In this document: in pieces, positions 50,316 through 61,578 of the stretch
Numbering within the stretch: position 1 is the stretch's first letter
Layout: each line of letters begins with the position of its first letter
NCBI RefSeq assembly: GCF_021347895.1
Contig: NC_067115.1
Coordinates: 6,720,064-6,784,063 of the forward strand
DNA: 64,000 nt
Reading direction: 5' to 3'
Origin: Acanthochromis polyacanthus
Taxonomy: Eukaryota > Chordata > Actinopteri > Pomacentridae
Notes under the pieces: model-generated
Seen by the model: only the letters and a program-made list of their open reading frames with translations
The model's database searches: none
Told to the model about the DNA's origin: nothing
Made by a program: the position numbers and the translations under genes

Positions 50316-51189
50316 ACCTTCGGCAACATGCTGCGCGTATAAAACAGCAACATGTACACTATTAAAATATTAAAGTTCTATAGCTTTCATCTGGAAATGC
50401 ACTGCTGCTGTAGATTCTGACACTCTGACCCCTGCAGGGCTTTTCTGAAGTTTGTTCTTTGTGGGGTTTTTTTGCTTCCTGTCGAACGCTACGTTGCATC
50501 ATCTGCTGCAGCTGAAGTTATTGATTAGCTGGATGTAACAGCAGAAATAAATCAACTAAAAATAATTCAGTTAGATGGGCATTGTTTCGTAAAAGTGCTG
50601 CTCCACTGTTTATAGCAGGGTTTGGCTGAAGCTGGATCTCTGAAGGTAGAAATAAAGATAATTAAGACACAGACAAATATTGTTTCTTTAACCAATAAAA
50701 AAAACGTAACACAAAGTAACATTTCAATTGAATTTTTATTACCAATTTGTGTCCATTGTTGTTCCAGTTTGAGAACGTTTCATCCAGTTCTTGTTCGACT
50801 CTGGGAAGCAGCTGTGGCCTTATTTAACAGATGAAAACTAACCAGATGTGCTTTTGCCAAATGAACCATCCAAAAGCCCTTTCTCTTGTAAAAACAAAAC
50901 ATTCCCTCTGAAAACACGGCAGAAAAAAGATAAATGTCTGCTTCGTGCAGCTTTTTCCAAATGCATTCACTCAGCATATTATTAGCAGCACGTTTGCAAT
51001 CCAGTGCAAACAGATCTGCCATCAAGATTCTACACTTTCAGTTTTCACTAACATTATAAGAAAAATAATAAATCTACGCTGGGAAAAAAATATAGTTAAA
51101 AACATGGTGAAAATCTGGCAGCAAAGTTGCCAAAAGAAATCCAAAAAATGTGTTTTTTTCCACTGGTTTTAAACACGGTAGAGCTGTGC
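50316..51189. other. Non-coding DNA, nothing recognised
   Basis: AT-rich sequence with no supported feature. Confidence 0.45.
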
Positions 51190-51540
51190 TGTTCACAGTC
51201 ACACCTTGTAAAAGAGCAAATAATTTTTTTGTAAAACCAATCAACTGTTTACATTTTTGGCCTGTTGTATTTTATTACATATATTCTATAATTTAACAAA
51301 ACTGAGAAAATCTGTATAGTACCCGTAAAAAATGTGTTTATCATTTGTCAAACCTTAACATACTATAAAAAACACCAATAATATTTTGGGGGTTTAAATA
51401 CAGTTTTTAAAAAGTGTAATTTTCCAGCGAAAGAAAAACTGCTTTTTATAGTTAGAATGTGAATAAAATAATTCTGTAATTTTACTAGATATTATCTGCA
51501 TTTACCAAACCAGGGAAATCTGTAGAGTGACAGTAAATTG
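51190..51540. repeat. Family T AT-rich degenerate repeat, cluster 2
   Basis: Contains ACAAAACTGAGAAAATCTGT (51296), TGTAATTTTCCAGCGAAA, and TCTGCATTTACCAAACCAGG with AAATCTGTAGAGTGACAGTA. These match the phrases at 30230-30920 and 54060-54890. Confidence 0.5.
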
Positions 51541-51599
51541 TTCAATCGGTTGTTGGTTGATTGGAGGGAAGCGCTGTTTGTGTAGATAAATAAATGTTC

Positions 51600-51756
51600 C
51601 ACAGAGTGCCTGAGTGACTCTACCTGCAGCCTTATTCATCTGAATGAATTCTAAATCAATATTAAAAGCTAGCATTTGCAGCATATGAAACAATTTGAAC
51701 CTGTTTATTTTATACTGAAATACCAGCGTGCAGCTGCACTTAGTATGCTTTCTGAA
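51600..51756 (+). repeat. Family Z repeat, copy 2, left part
   Basis: GTGACTCTACCTGCAGCC, GAATTCTAAATCAATATTAA and TTTCTGAAAATA match 15512-15685 in order. The match breaks at about 51756 and resumes near 52230. Confidence 0.5.
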
Positions 51757-52229
51757 AATAGAACAAGCAAAGCAAGCAACCACGTTTATTTATATAACTC
51801 CTTATTACTCCCAAAGGTTGTTCAAAATGTTTTACAGGTACAAAAAATACAGCAGGGTAAAATTTAATTATTATATAAAGAACGCAAATGTTTAATGGCG
51901 TTAATAGGAAGTGCAATAGATGAGGTCATTCTATACATAATAGAAGCTTGAGTGAGGATGTGAAGTCTCTCTGTTTGTTTTTAAGATGCCTGAATGTGGA
52001 TTAAATTCCAGCTTTGATGCAGTTAACGTTCTCATCAATGATTTCACTGAGATTCTTCACCTGGCTGTTAGTTTTTAGTATTTTGAAATCAATGTAAGCG
52101 CCTAGTGCCAGCCTTCCTCTTTTACTGCTTCCTTAAGCTGAAGGAATTTATTTCACATCCAAATGTTTACTTCATCCAGACCAAGACAAAGCAAGTTTAT
52201 ACAACCAGAGCAAAGGTGTTGAATAGATC
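51757..52229. repeat. Sequence interrupting family Z copy 2, starts with a TTTATTTATATA motif
   Basis: About 470 bp absent from the 15.5-15.9 kb copy. It starts with ACCACGTTTATTTATATAAC, followed by GTTTTACAGG and an A-rich run. This resembles the start of the 'TTTATTTATATAGC...TTTACA' class of fish repeats. No target duplication could be defined, so insertion in this copy versus deletion in the other is unresolved. Confidence 0.4.
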
Positions 52230-52480
52230 GGGGTGCTGTCTGCATAGTTATGGAAAGAAATCCTGAAGAACTACTGAAGAATATAACAGACAAGTTAGCT
52301 GCTGTTTGCTTGTTGTTTTCTTGAGCTGTGACACATAAACTGCTGTTTGTAGAGTTTCCACTTCACCTTCTGTCCATTGTCAAACAAAACCCCGCCTTCA
52401 TTAGGTTGGACCAGTTCAAAGCAGTGAAAACATGGGAGTGTTCACAAGTAGTATGTTCCTCCTGCTTCCAAAAATAATGG
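52230..52480 (+). repeat. Family Z repeat, copy 2, right part
   Basis: AGAACTACTGAAGAATATAA, ACAAGTTAGCTGCTGTTT, TGTTTGTAGAGTTTCCA and TGTTCACAAGTAGTATGTTC match 15700-15880 in order. Confidence 0.55.
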
Positions 52481-52631
52481 ATTCATCCTAAAACACTGCT
52501 GATATAGAGCGTTTCTTACTACAGATGTAACAGTAGAGATGGATGGACCAATGAAAATGTGTTCATTTGAGAGCATAATGGCCAACCAATGGGCCAGTCC
52601 CCCTGAACAATGCAAGACTATTTGACCAATC

Positions 52632-52664
52632 GCACTTTTTGCACTTTTTGCACTTTTTGCACTT
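52632..52664 (+). repeat. Short 9-bp minisatellite (GCACTTTTT)n
   Basis: Three and a half perfect GCACTTTTT units. On the minus strand it gives a short Lys-Ser-Ala repeat inside a 161-residue open frame (52442-52927) that also runs through family Z sequence and is therefore not a gene. Confidence 0.8.
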
Positions 52665-54059
52665 ACTACAGGTTTTTCCTTATGTCTGAATTCTTGCTTG
52701 TGTTGTATGTCGCTAAATGAAATTGTAGATATTGTAGTGAGTAGACTGCATCGTCGTGAAGTTTTCTTTACCACTGATGACCTAACGAAGCAGCTTTTAC
52801 CTGGTTGGTATCCAAACACACTTAAACCTGATCCTTTGTTTATATCCGATGTCGCACAGGTTTCATAAAAATTGAATAATTTTCCTCTTTGCAGTATTAC
52901 CAATCTGTAATTGATTTTAGAAAACAAATTCAGTCTTGCTCTATTTTTTCTTTCATGGACAGAAAAGTAAATGTCCTATGTACAGTTGGGAAACAGAGGT
53001 GCTGTGCTTGCTATACTAACTAAACCCCTATGATTCTCTCTGCTGGCCAACATGAACCGCATGCAGTCCACATAGACGCTTCCTCTGGTCTCTACAGTGT
53101 TAAGCAGTAAAAGGTTCCACTTGATGGAACAAACAATATACACCACTTAATGTGTGTGTAGTTTCAGAAAATGGCATCAAGTATGAACTGATACTAAATA
53201 ACAGAAGAGTCAGATCGGATCATAGAGGAAAAACACTTGATTAGAACATCCCTAGTTTTAACATGTTGCCTATCTATACCATACAGAAGGGTGACAAAAA
53301 CTGGAATGCAAATCTTGGTGAACGTGTAATTTATGGCAGAGCTGTTTGTATTGAATGTTCTTGCATATTGAGCTTCACTTGTGTAAAGCTGGCCATCTTT
53401 AGTCACCGATTCTGACCATGGAAACCCAAAAGAACCAGAGCATTGTATTTTGATATAATGTGCTGCCGGATTAAAGAGGGAAACATTCACTCACAGAAAA
53501 CATGGATTTTATTGTGTTGCCACCTTATTTCACTACTAAAGATCCGATTTTTTGTTTGTTTTTTTATCACATACTGTCACAATTTCTATGAAGCTTTCCA
53601 TCCTCATGAATCCAAAACTGGCTCAAGAGCCCAGCATGTGGCAGTTTTTGTTCTGATAGACTTTCCTCTCAACAGAGACCAGTTCTTATCATGAAAAAAA
53701 GCTTTTATTACAGCTCGATCTGTTCACCAAACTGTGCTCATTATAGATTTTTTTAAAGCCTCAGTGGTGAGATGATGATAATACATGGTTCAGTTTCATT
53801 TTGAGTTTAATTACCCAACTAGCCAGATGCTTCTCGGTTAACTGTGCCGAGCTGTGTTGCTCGTAAACCAGGGACTAAATGATCACTTGATTTGATTAAA
53901 GCTCACATGTGATCTGTTTTGGGATAATGTAGGCGAAATATTACCTCGTCACGCTGCTGGACTGTGTGGATGTGAAGTTGTGAGTGAAATAAAAAAAGTG
54001 AATCTTATTTATTGGATTTGTTTTTGAGAAAAATAAAAGGTTGCTTATTTGCATAGAGG
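52665..54059. other. Non-coding DNA, nothing recognised
   Basis: No supported gene, RNA or repeat. Confidence 0.45.
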
Positions 54060-54890
54060 CCAGAAGTACACTGTAAAACTATGGAAAGAAAGCTAAACCA
54101 CTTAAAAAAGAGAATTTTTAATCTTATTTATAGTTTTGACCTGTTGCTTTAACAATTAACATGTACATGAAATGTGTGTGATATACCAAATATTTTCTGT
54201 AGATAATAAAAAAGAAAAAAGGAATAAAAACAGAAAAATATTTTTTTACAGTGTGCGTCATAAATTTTACATTTTGGCAATTATCTCTTCATTAAATCAT
54301 GATATTTGTGCTGATTTACTTACAGTGAAAACTGTAATTTTAGAGTCAAATATTGTAAAAGAATAAACTGCAATTTGTAAATATGCAAACTAATACATGT
54401 TTCTGTGATTTCACTCGAGATTATCTGTAAAGTACCGAAACAGGAAAAAACTAAACTAAAAGAATGATTATTTACCATTTTCAACCCTTAACACAGATAT
54501 TCTTTCTTTCAAATTATGTCTAACTCCTTTAAAATGCTAATATTTCTGCTTATTTAAATACAGTGAAATTCATGTCATTTTACAGCCAAATGTTGTAAGA
54601 AGAAAAATAAATTACTCTCTGATTTTTTTTTATGTGGACATATGGACTGTTTTAGCCTCTTTTTATCTTTTACAGTCCATAAATTCAAAAAATATATATA
54701 TACTTCTTTCTGTGATTTAATTAAAATTGGAAATTCTGTAAACTAATATTGTTTTATATGTAAATCAGTGCATGGTTTGTGTGATTTTACGTGTTATGTG
54801 TAATTTAACAAAATGGGAAAGAATGCAGAACAACAATAATTTATTCAAAAGATAAAAATTACAAAGTATATTTTTACAGTGCAGACCCAC
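54060..54890. repeat. Family T AT-rich degenerate repeat, cluster 3
   Basis: Recurring blocks about 210-240 bp apart: AAAACTGTAATTTTAGAGTCA AATATTGTAA near 54328, TGTCATTTTACAGCCAAATG near 54573, and GTGTAATTTAACAAAATGGG near 54798. Each lies near AT-rich sequence with TCTGTAAA-like phrases. The block ends with TTTTTACAGTG near 54870. Confidence 0.5.
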
Positions 54891-55376
54891 AGAAAACAGA
54901 AATGTGCGTAAAGTGGTACATTATTATTGCCACATTATTTGTCATGTAACACAGATGCTGCTTGAACTGATGTTTCACAAAGCACCTAAAAAAATGTACT
55001 AGTTTCTTCTCTTACATATGCAAGGTTTTATAAAGTATGACATAGTTTTTGATCGCTGCCGTGAAGGCTCTTTCTTAATCCGGTGGTTGTGCAGCTCCTT
55101 CCTTCACCTTTAGAGAGGAACTTCTGTCCCTTTTACCAGCCAGAAGAACAATGAAGTGTCTGCAGTGATTGATTTGCAGCTGAACTGGCAGCCGGACGAC
55201 ATATTTCCACGGCTTGCTCCTCCTGCTGCAGCTGAATGTGAACAGAGACTGGTGAAGGTCAGGCTGGCTGACATCGTCACTCACATCAGTAACACTTCTC
55301 AGCTTTTATTGGCGTGTGCATGCCGTTTATTCACAGCGTTGCAGGATTAGCTGACTTCTTGTGTGTCCAGTGAGTC
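54891..55376. other. Non-coding DNA, nothing recognised
   Basis: No supported feature; moderately GC-rich near 55.08-55.3 kb. Confidence 0.4.
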
Positions 55377-55690
55377 GAGCTGCAATGATTAATGGATTAG
55401 CTGTCAACTATTTTGGATAAATCTGTAATTATTTTGATAATCAGTTCATCGCTTTGAGTAGCTTCTAAGAAACTGAGGCTAAATTCTTAAATGTGAATGT
55501 TTTCTTTTCTCCTCTGTGACTGTAAACTGAACAACTTTTGTGTTGATTGTGAACATTTGAAGACGCCATCTTGAGCTTTTGGAAACGCAGGTCCTCATTT
55601 CTGGCCATTTCGTGACATTTTAGACCAAACTAATCGATCGATCGAGACAGATTAACCAACAATAAAGATAATAATTAGTGACAGGCCTTC
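55377..55690 (+). repeat. Family W repeat, copy 1
   Basis: AGCTGCAATGATTAATGGAT, TTTGAGTAGCTTCTAAGAAA CT, GAATGTTTTCTTTTCTCC TCTGTGACTGTAAACTGAA and GACATTTTAGACCAAACTAA. The same blocks, in the same order and orientation, recur at 57000-57260, 58995-59240 and 59465-59665. Known to me as a repeat very common in fish; no coding capacity. Confidence 0.65.
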
Positions 55691-56172
55691 TAGCAATTTG
55701 GTGTGGGAACCCGATAGCAGCACCATCTAATTTTGTTGGATTTGCAGCAAAAGGTGGCGATTAGAGACATTAACACCACTAATATAAAACTAATAGAGGC
55801 ATAAACTGAAGAGAAAACAATTAAATCCTTAATTACAACCACTGTATTGCAATTAATCTAGATAAAAATGTGTTATTGTGACAGTTATATTAAGAGCCGT
55901 GCCATCTTTGAGTCAACAAAGGTCCACAATAAGGTCTTCAGAATACTGATGGCAAAACCTGTTCATTTAACCATTAAATGCAATCCTCAGGTAGCTCTAA
56001 TGCTATTTTACATACTGTGAGGTTGATTCATTCAACTCCCTGTTATTCCTCAAGCTCTTTGTCTTTGACAATGTCCAAACATCAAAACTTTGGGGTTTTC
56101 TTTCTGTTTTCGACAGTTTCAGCAAAATGGTTCAGTGTTTTGGTTATGAAATGTAGCTTCCTGCTTGTTAAC
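55691..56172. other. Non-coding DNA ending at a TTGTTAAC target site
   Basis: No gene recognised. The last eight bases (56165-56172) are TTGTTAAC, repeated after the element at 56173-56697. Confidence 0.45.
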
Positions 56173-56697
56173 CATAGACTGTATATATAGTGGACGTAGC
56201 ATCTGGCTCCAGAATTGAAGCCCACCCGGAAGTGTCAAAAACTTGCAATATCACGCCGTCCGCTAGGGTTGGCTCCAAAAAGCTTTTTCTCCATAGATCC
56301 CAATTCATTTTTGGAGAAAATAAAATTTGATAGACTGATTTTCTACAGCTCAGGATTTTTTTCCCGTTAGTTTTCATGGTCAAAATGAGAGATCAGGTGG
56401 CCGATCTTAAAATAAATCAATACTGAATTTTAAATAAATTGTTAAAGTTGGCGGAGCCAGGGGGCGTGGCTATACTTGATTGACAGCAACAGAAGCCTCT
56501 GTGGTAAAATGTAGGCGGGATAAGAGAGTCCTCAGCCAATCCTGCCCCTAGTTGCTCTCCGGTCCAGTCTGTTTGATGACGCTTTTTATGTCACTGGCTC
56601 CAAAAAATCCAAAACGGCGACCAGGAAGTAGCAAAATCCGGGCTTCATTTTCTCGCCGTTGAAACCAACGGGTGACGTCACGGTTAGTTTACGCCTG
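56173..56697. mobile_element. MITE-like element with 8-bp target duplication (525 bp)
   Basis: Starts CATAGACTGTATATATAGTG GACG and is flanked by a perfect 8-bp duplication TTGTTAAC (56165-56172 and 56698-56705), the size expected of hAT elements. The right part, GGTGACGTCACGGTTAG then TTTACGCC, is a weak inverted match to the left end (GGACGTAGC), so the right terminus is probably eroded. It carries GGCGGAGCCAGGGGGCGTGG CT and a CAGCCAATC stretch. I recognise the start as a frequent fish repeat. No open frame. Confidence 0.55.
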
Positions 56698-56999
56698 TTG
56701 TTAACAGATAAACTAGACCTCAAATAAATGTTTTTTTAATGTAATTTATCACATTCAGCACTATGGAGAGGTACAGCAGGCAAAATAAACCCAGTTAGTG
56801 ATCCAAGAGGACTGCAGGTGAATCTCAGCTTCAGTTGTGTGTGTTGCAGGACAAATTTGCAGTTTGTGAAGCCAGAAGATCTCCAAACTCTCCAAACTTT
56901 CATCTGCAGAAAAGCAAAGAGTAGATGAGAGTTAAGGAAAGCTCTAGAAGTCTTTATTTTGTCTGAGTCACTTGAAAAACTCTTTATATGCTCATCTAC

Positions 57000-57260
57000 A
57001 CTTAACAACACGTAACCTTCTAAGGACTTCAATAATTTCTCCGATTGGAGCGTCTTAAATATGAATATTTATGGTTTCTTTCCTCCTCTGTGAGAGTACA
57101 CTGAGTATATTCACGACACTAAACGAGATTTGTCATCTTTTACTCTTAGATAACTGATTGACTGATCATTTTCACTATTTTCTGACATTTTCCAGACCAA
57201 ACAGCTAATCTATTAATCCAACCGATTAATGGGCAAGAATTAGTAGAGATTATTTGCAGC
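57000..57260 (+). repeat. Family W repeat, copy 2
   Basis: AATATTTATGGTTTCTTTCC TCCTCTGTGAGAGTACACTGA, TTTGTCATCTTTTACTCTTA GA and TTTTCCAGACCAAACAGCTA match the other family W copies. Its left part is missing compared with 55377 onward. Confidence 0.6.
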
Positions 57261-58640
57261 TTTGAACTTGAAATTCCTAGTTGTTTTCTCACCGTTTTTC
57301 CTTATTTCTGATAAACTGCAAAGGCTTGACTTCCTCGTAACTAATCACAGCACCTGTGATGAGTTATTATTGTTCTGTCTGAGTCGGGTTTGACTTTATC
57401 AGAAGTCACAGAGACTGTTTGCAACATTTGACACACAAACCACGAAAAGTATCCGTCTGACCCGCCTCATATTCACCCAGGCAGAACAAACACAGTTTCT
57501 GACGCCTGAAAGCAATTTCATAATTAACTCTCCGCTCTGAAAAGGTTGCAAGCAGCGTGATTTTATTATTTATCTGTCTTGTAGAAGTGCTCGGACTGCA
57601 GCGACCTGAGTCAGAAAGACGCCGTGTGCATTTACTGTTGAATGTTTTCAATGTCTTATGCTTTACCGTTAAATTGACACAATAATAACCTAACAATTAG
57701 GCTGCCGTTCCTCCTGCAAACAGCTTTCATGTCAGCGTGATGTAGCCGCTCGAGCTCAAGGCCTGTGCTCCGGCTGATTATGAACTAATTACATACTGTA
57801 AATGGAGACCTTTGGTGCAATCACAGTTGCTTTTATTGTCCACATTTTTCTCTTTTTTTCTCACTCTGTGAACAACACACAGCCTGAATTAGAAAACACA
57901 TCTTTTGCAGTAGTGCTTATTAAATGTTGTCCATGTCAAATAAGCTGTTTCATGAGAGAATCATACGTCCCCACTGCAGAAAACCCCCAGGGCTTCTTTT
58001 GCTGCTCGTCTTTGACTGGCTATTCATTAAACCTGCAGAGAAAACACCCACTCACCAACATTTGGCTCACTCACTGTGTAAAATCCTGTTTACCGTTTGT
58101 CAAAATTAAAGCCTTTACTCTCAGGTAAATCGGTGAACACGCAAACAAATCAGAAGTCAGGGTTTAGAAGAGAAAACTTTAGATTTTCTTTGTGCCAAAA
58201 ATGTGCAGCTGCTGCCTGCGGAACCTCTGAACCTGTTTTCAGAAGGAAAATGTTGTTGATGCACGACGGTTCATCGGTGGAAATGATTGATACGACACGT
58301 TGGAGGGACTAAATTGCCACAATTTGTTTAGATCCTTGGCAGAGAATATTTTGCATTAATAAAACATTATCAATCATTAGCATGAAACCCAGCCTGTGTG
58401 CAAATTAGTCCCCGAATTTAGCAGGAGATGTGCTTCTCATAAAAACCCAAACACATACGTCTTGTCATCCGCGATCCGCCCAAGTCCTGCAGATTTGAAT
58501 AAGTCGAATAAAATAGGTTTGTGCGCTCGACGCTTGAGGGTTTTCATGTTTCTGGGATGGAAAAACAGAAACTTTCAGCACTTTTCCCTGCAAGGATTGT
58601 TTCTAATCGTGTTATTGGTTGTGATGATGCTGTGAAGTGA
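57261..58640. other. Repeat-free non-coding DNA
   Basis: No gene recognised. Non-repetitive and somewhat GC-richer than average; a plausible site for conserved non-coding elements, which a single sequence cannot show. Confidence 0.4.
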
Positions 58641-59730
58641 TGACATGAACCTTTCACCCAAACAATGTGCTTCTGCAAAAACTCTGGGTGTCTGAATCTA
58701 ATTGATTTGCCAAACAGATTAACTGCCAATGAAAATAATGTTCAGCAGCAGCTTTAGTTGGTCGAAAATGTGCATTACAGCCTCTCAGAGCTCCTCTAAT
58801 GTCTTCTATTGGGGTCAAGAAACCGTCAACAAATTGAAACATTTCTGTTTAAACTTGTATAACACAGAGAAAAGCTGCAAATCCTTTCAGAACTAGACGT
58901 TTTTGGATGTTTTGTCACTATTTTAGCGTGAACTACAAAAATTTGAATCCACAAGCAAACAAAGAGTTTAGGTGTACAAATCTTTTCTGCAAAAATGACA
59001 GGAGCTCTGCAACAATTAATCAATGAATCGTCAACTACACTTAAGCAGCAACTATTTTTTCTATAATCAGTTTGAGCAGGTTTTTGTGAAATTAAGGCTA
59101 AATTCTGTGATTGCAGCTTGAATATTTATGGTTTCTTTCCTCAACTGTGTCAATAAACTGATTATCACTGGGTCAGAACAAGACATTTGTCATCTTTTAC
59201 CTTTGGGAAACACCGATCATCTGATCTTTTCTCACCAACAGCTCATTGATTCATTGGTGAAATGTGAATTACAGCCTCTCAGGCCTCCTCAAATGTCCAA
59301 TTTTGTGTGAAGAAGCAGTCAAAAATCTAAATATGTTCTCTTTAAGCTGATGTAATCTAGAGAAAAGCTGCAAATCTTTTCATTTTATTCATTCATTTGA
59401 TTTTGTTTTCATTTTCTCTTGAACACGCAAACAAACACAGTTCAGGTTCGTAAGTCTTTTGTGCAAGAATTACAGTAGAGCTGCAACAATTAAATGAATA
59501 TTTGCCAACTTCTGTCAACAATACTTAAGCAGCAAGTGTTTTGTGTTTTTGTAATCAATTAATCAATTTGAGTAGCTTTTTAAGAAACTAATTCTACATT
59601 CTCAGATTGTATCTTTCTTTCCTTCTCTAACAGCAAACTGAATATGTCATAAATCAATCATCATGTCTGCAGCTCCTATTCGTTGTTGTAAAGTCATAGC
59701 ATGAACCTTTCACCCAAACAATGTGTTGAA
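58641..59730 (+). repeat. Two tandem units of about 480-495 bp carrying family W copies 3 and 4
   Basis: ATTACAGCCTCTCAG occurs at 58774 and 59268, GAGAAAAGCTGCAAATC at about 58867 and 59350, and CTGCAACAATTAA at about 59008 and 59481. All lie in the same order, so a larger block has been duplicated in tandem, with roughly a quarter of positions since changed. The family W blocks lie at 58995-59240 and 59465-59665. The string TGAACCTTTCACCCAAACAA TGTG occurs perfectly at 58647 and again at 59702, framing the array. Confidence 0.65.
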
Positions 59731-60430
59731 CATAAGAAACCAAACTGAATCTGTCTCTGTTCCTTCACAAGCAGATGACAGCACAAGGAGTCATAAATAA
59801 ACCTCAGGCAACATACTAAAAAAAACACACACACAAAAAAAAAAAAAAAACAGCAGATATGGTTGAGAAGAGAAATGAAAGTCAAGTGGAATATAGAGGA
59901 CTAGCAACGGGTAAAACTTCAGAAAATAATTAGTCTCTGTAGGGATGAGGATAAAAAAAAGAGAAGAAATGTAAACCAAGAGGAGGACAGGGATGAAGGC
60001 AGCTTTTCATTGTCAGCGCTGGTTCTGCTCTGTGCCAAAGCTTTCTACTGAGAACACAGGCAGGCAGCATTTTGTTCCTACCTGTGACAGTCGACCGTGT
60101 TTGCTCTGATTTTAGTGACTGTAATTATTACAACAAGCACAGAGGTGTTTTTTCTATTTTATGTCGGAGGGGAGCATCGCAGGGGAAAATTTGATTTTCT
60201 CTAAGATCTTTTTCTGGGCCAAACGTTTTCGTCTGAAACATGAATGACGGATGAGGAGCTGAATAATACCCGCTTGGTTTTAAATGCTGCGTATGAAATA
60301 TTCTCTGAGATGATGCTCTGCTTTGTTAAGTTCCTGAGAAAGTGGAGGGAAAAACAAAGCGCAGCTGCACGAAACGCCTTCAAAAAAAATCATCCTCACA
60401 CTTTGAGCTCCGAGCTGTAAAACATAATTT
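59731..60430. other. Non-coding DNA with an AC/A simple repeat
   Basis: A short (AC)n followed by an A run lies at 59819-59850. No gene recognised. Confidence 0.5.
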
Positions 60431-60432
60431 TA

Positions 60433-61150
60433 TACTTCTGAACCCCGAAAACCCACCGGAGGGTTTGAAAGGCATGTTATCTTTAAAAAGACAGTTGCTA
60501 AAATTACACCTGTTATCATTGCAAGAATCTGCAAAAACAGAAAGAAATGGCAGATTTTCAGCTTTCAGACAGTGTTTGAATTGCTCATGTTGACGGAATT
60601 AAGAAATTTGCACCAGAAAAGCAAAAAAATTTATAAAAATTCTTTACTTTTTTGCACAACAGAGAAGCCATGGTGTCATGTGAGTGAATATTCAGCTTGA
60701 ACTGCAGGCAGTGTTTCCACAGACAGCAAGAGAGGAAGATGAAATAATAATAACAAGAAGTTTTACCAAACTTGGACCGCCCGGCGACAAAGATGACCCC
60801 TGTGACCTTGAAAATGAGGTCAAGGTCACCAAATGCGAACTTGAGCTGTGTCTTATTATGGTACACCTGTGTACCAAATATGGTGAGGCTACATCAATAT
60901 TTTATCGAGTTATCGCACGGAAACCAAATTGTTACAGACAAACAAGCAAGACCATGCAGCTGAAAACAATACCTTCCGGAAAACGATGTTTTGCCGGGCG
61001 GTAATAAAATAAATCCAGCTTGGCTCAAAAACAGTGTACAGAGGAGCAAGTTGTTGGAAGATACATTCAGCATGGTGAAATATTCTGTAACTGATGTGCA
61101 GAGTAGAGTGAAAAACATAAGTTTATAGACGCTGTAAAGGACTTAAAATG
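60433..61150 (+). mobile_element. Family X, copy 3, decayed and interrupted
   Basis: CTTCTGAACCCCGAAAACCC, GTTATCTTTAAAAAGACAGT T, AACTGCAGGCAGTGTTTCCA CAGA and GAGGAGCAAGTTGTTGGAAG ATAC follow the order of the 12.17-13.19 kb copy. The left TTAA has mutated. The 3' half beyond about 61150 is missing here. About 265 bp of other sequence is inserted at 60744-61008. Confidence 0.5.
60744..61008. mobile_element. Interspersed element inserted in family X copy 3
   Basis: Starts with (TAA)n-CAAGAAG, then GACCGCCCGGCGACAAAGAT G, GACCTTGAAAATGAGGTCAA GGTCACC, and ends GCCGGGCGG-TAATAA. The CCGCCCGGC near the start and GCCGGGCGG at the end are inverse of each other. Neither flanking copy of family X (12.5 kb, 21.9 kb minus) has this segment at the matching place. 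The repeat type resembles one I know from several animals; no target duplication could be fixed because both junctions are AT-rich. Confidence 0.5.
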
Positions 61151-61578
61151 AAAGAAGGATATTATTGTCATATGCAGCAATAAAAGAAGCCATCAGTGTT
61201 ACATTCAGTTCAACAATATTGAAAATACAAGAAGAGGGCAAACACTGTCATCTACCGAAAAAGAATATACAAGAAAAGCACCCAGGTTCCCCATGTGGCA
61301 TGTTGTCAGAAATGCAGTACTTTTTTAATTTATTTTTTGTTAGAATTGCATCATTTGTTTATTAGTTATTGATGATCAGAAATCACGGCACCATAGAATG
61401 TGGCCACTTAGTATAGATGTACCCACAAACAAAATGACCTTGCGCTAAGCACTGGCATGTGTTATGCACGTGTACGTTATGTGTGGATACCGAATCCCGT
61501 GACCCAAGTTTGTAGCAAGCAGTAAGCAACTGATGGGACTTGGAAACAACCCCACAATTTAATCAGTTGTTCCTTGTA

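Noticed and set aside
52442..52927. 161-residue open frame on the minus strand
   Set aside because: It runs through family Z repeat sequence and a 9-bp minisatellite that creates a Lys-Ser-Ala repeat; no domain visible.
60585..61004. Open frames of 93 and 106 residues over the element at 60744-61008
   Set aside because: Both overlap inserted repeat sequence on opposite strands and show no protein family.
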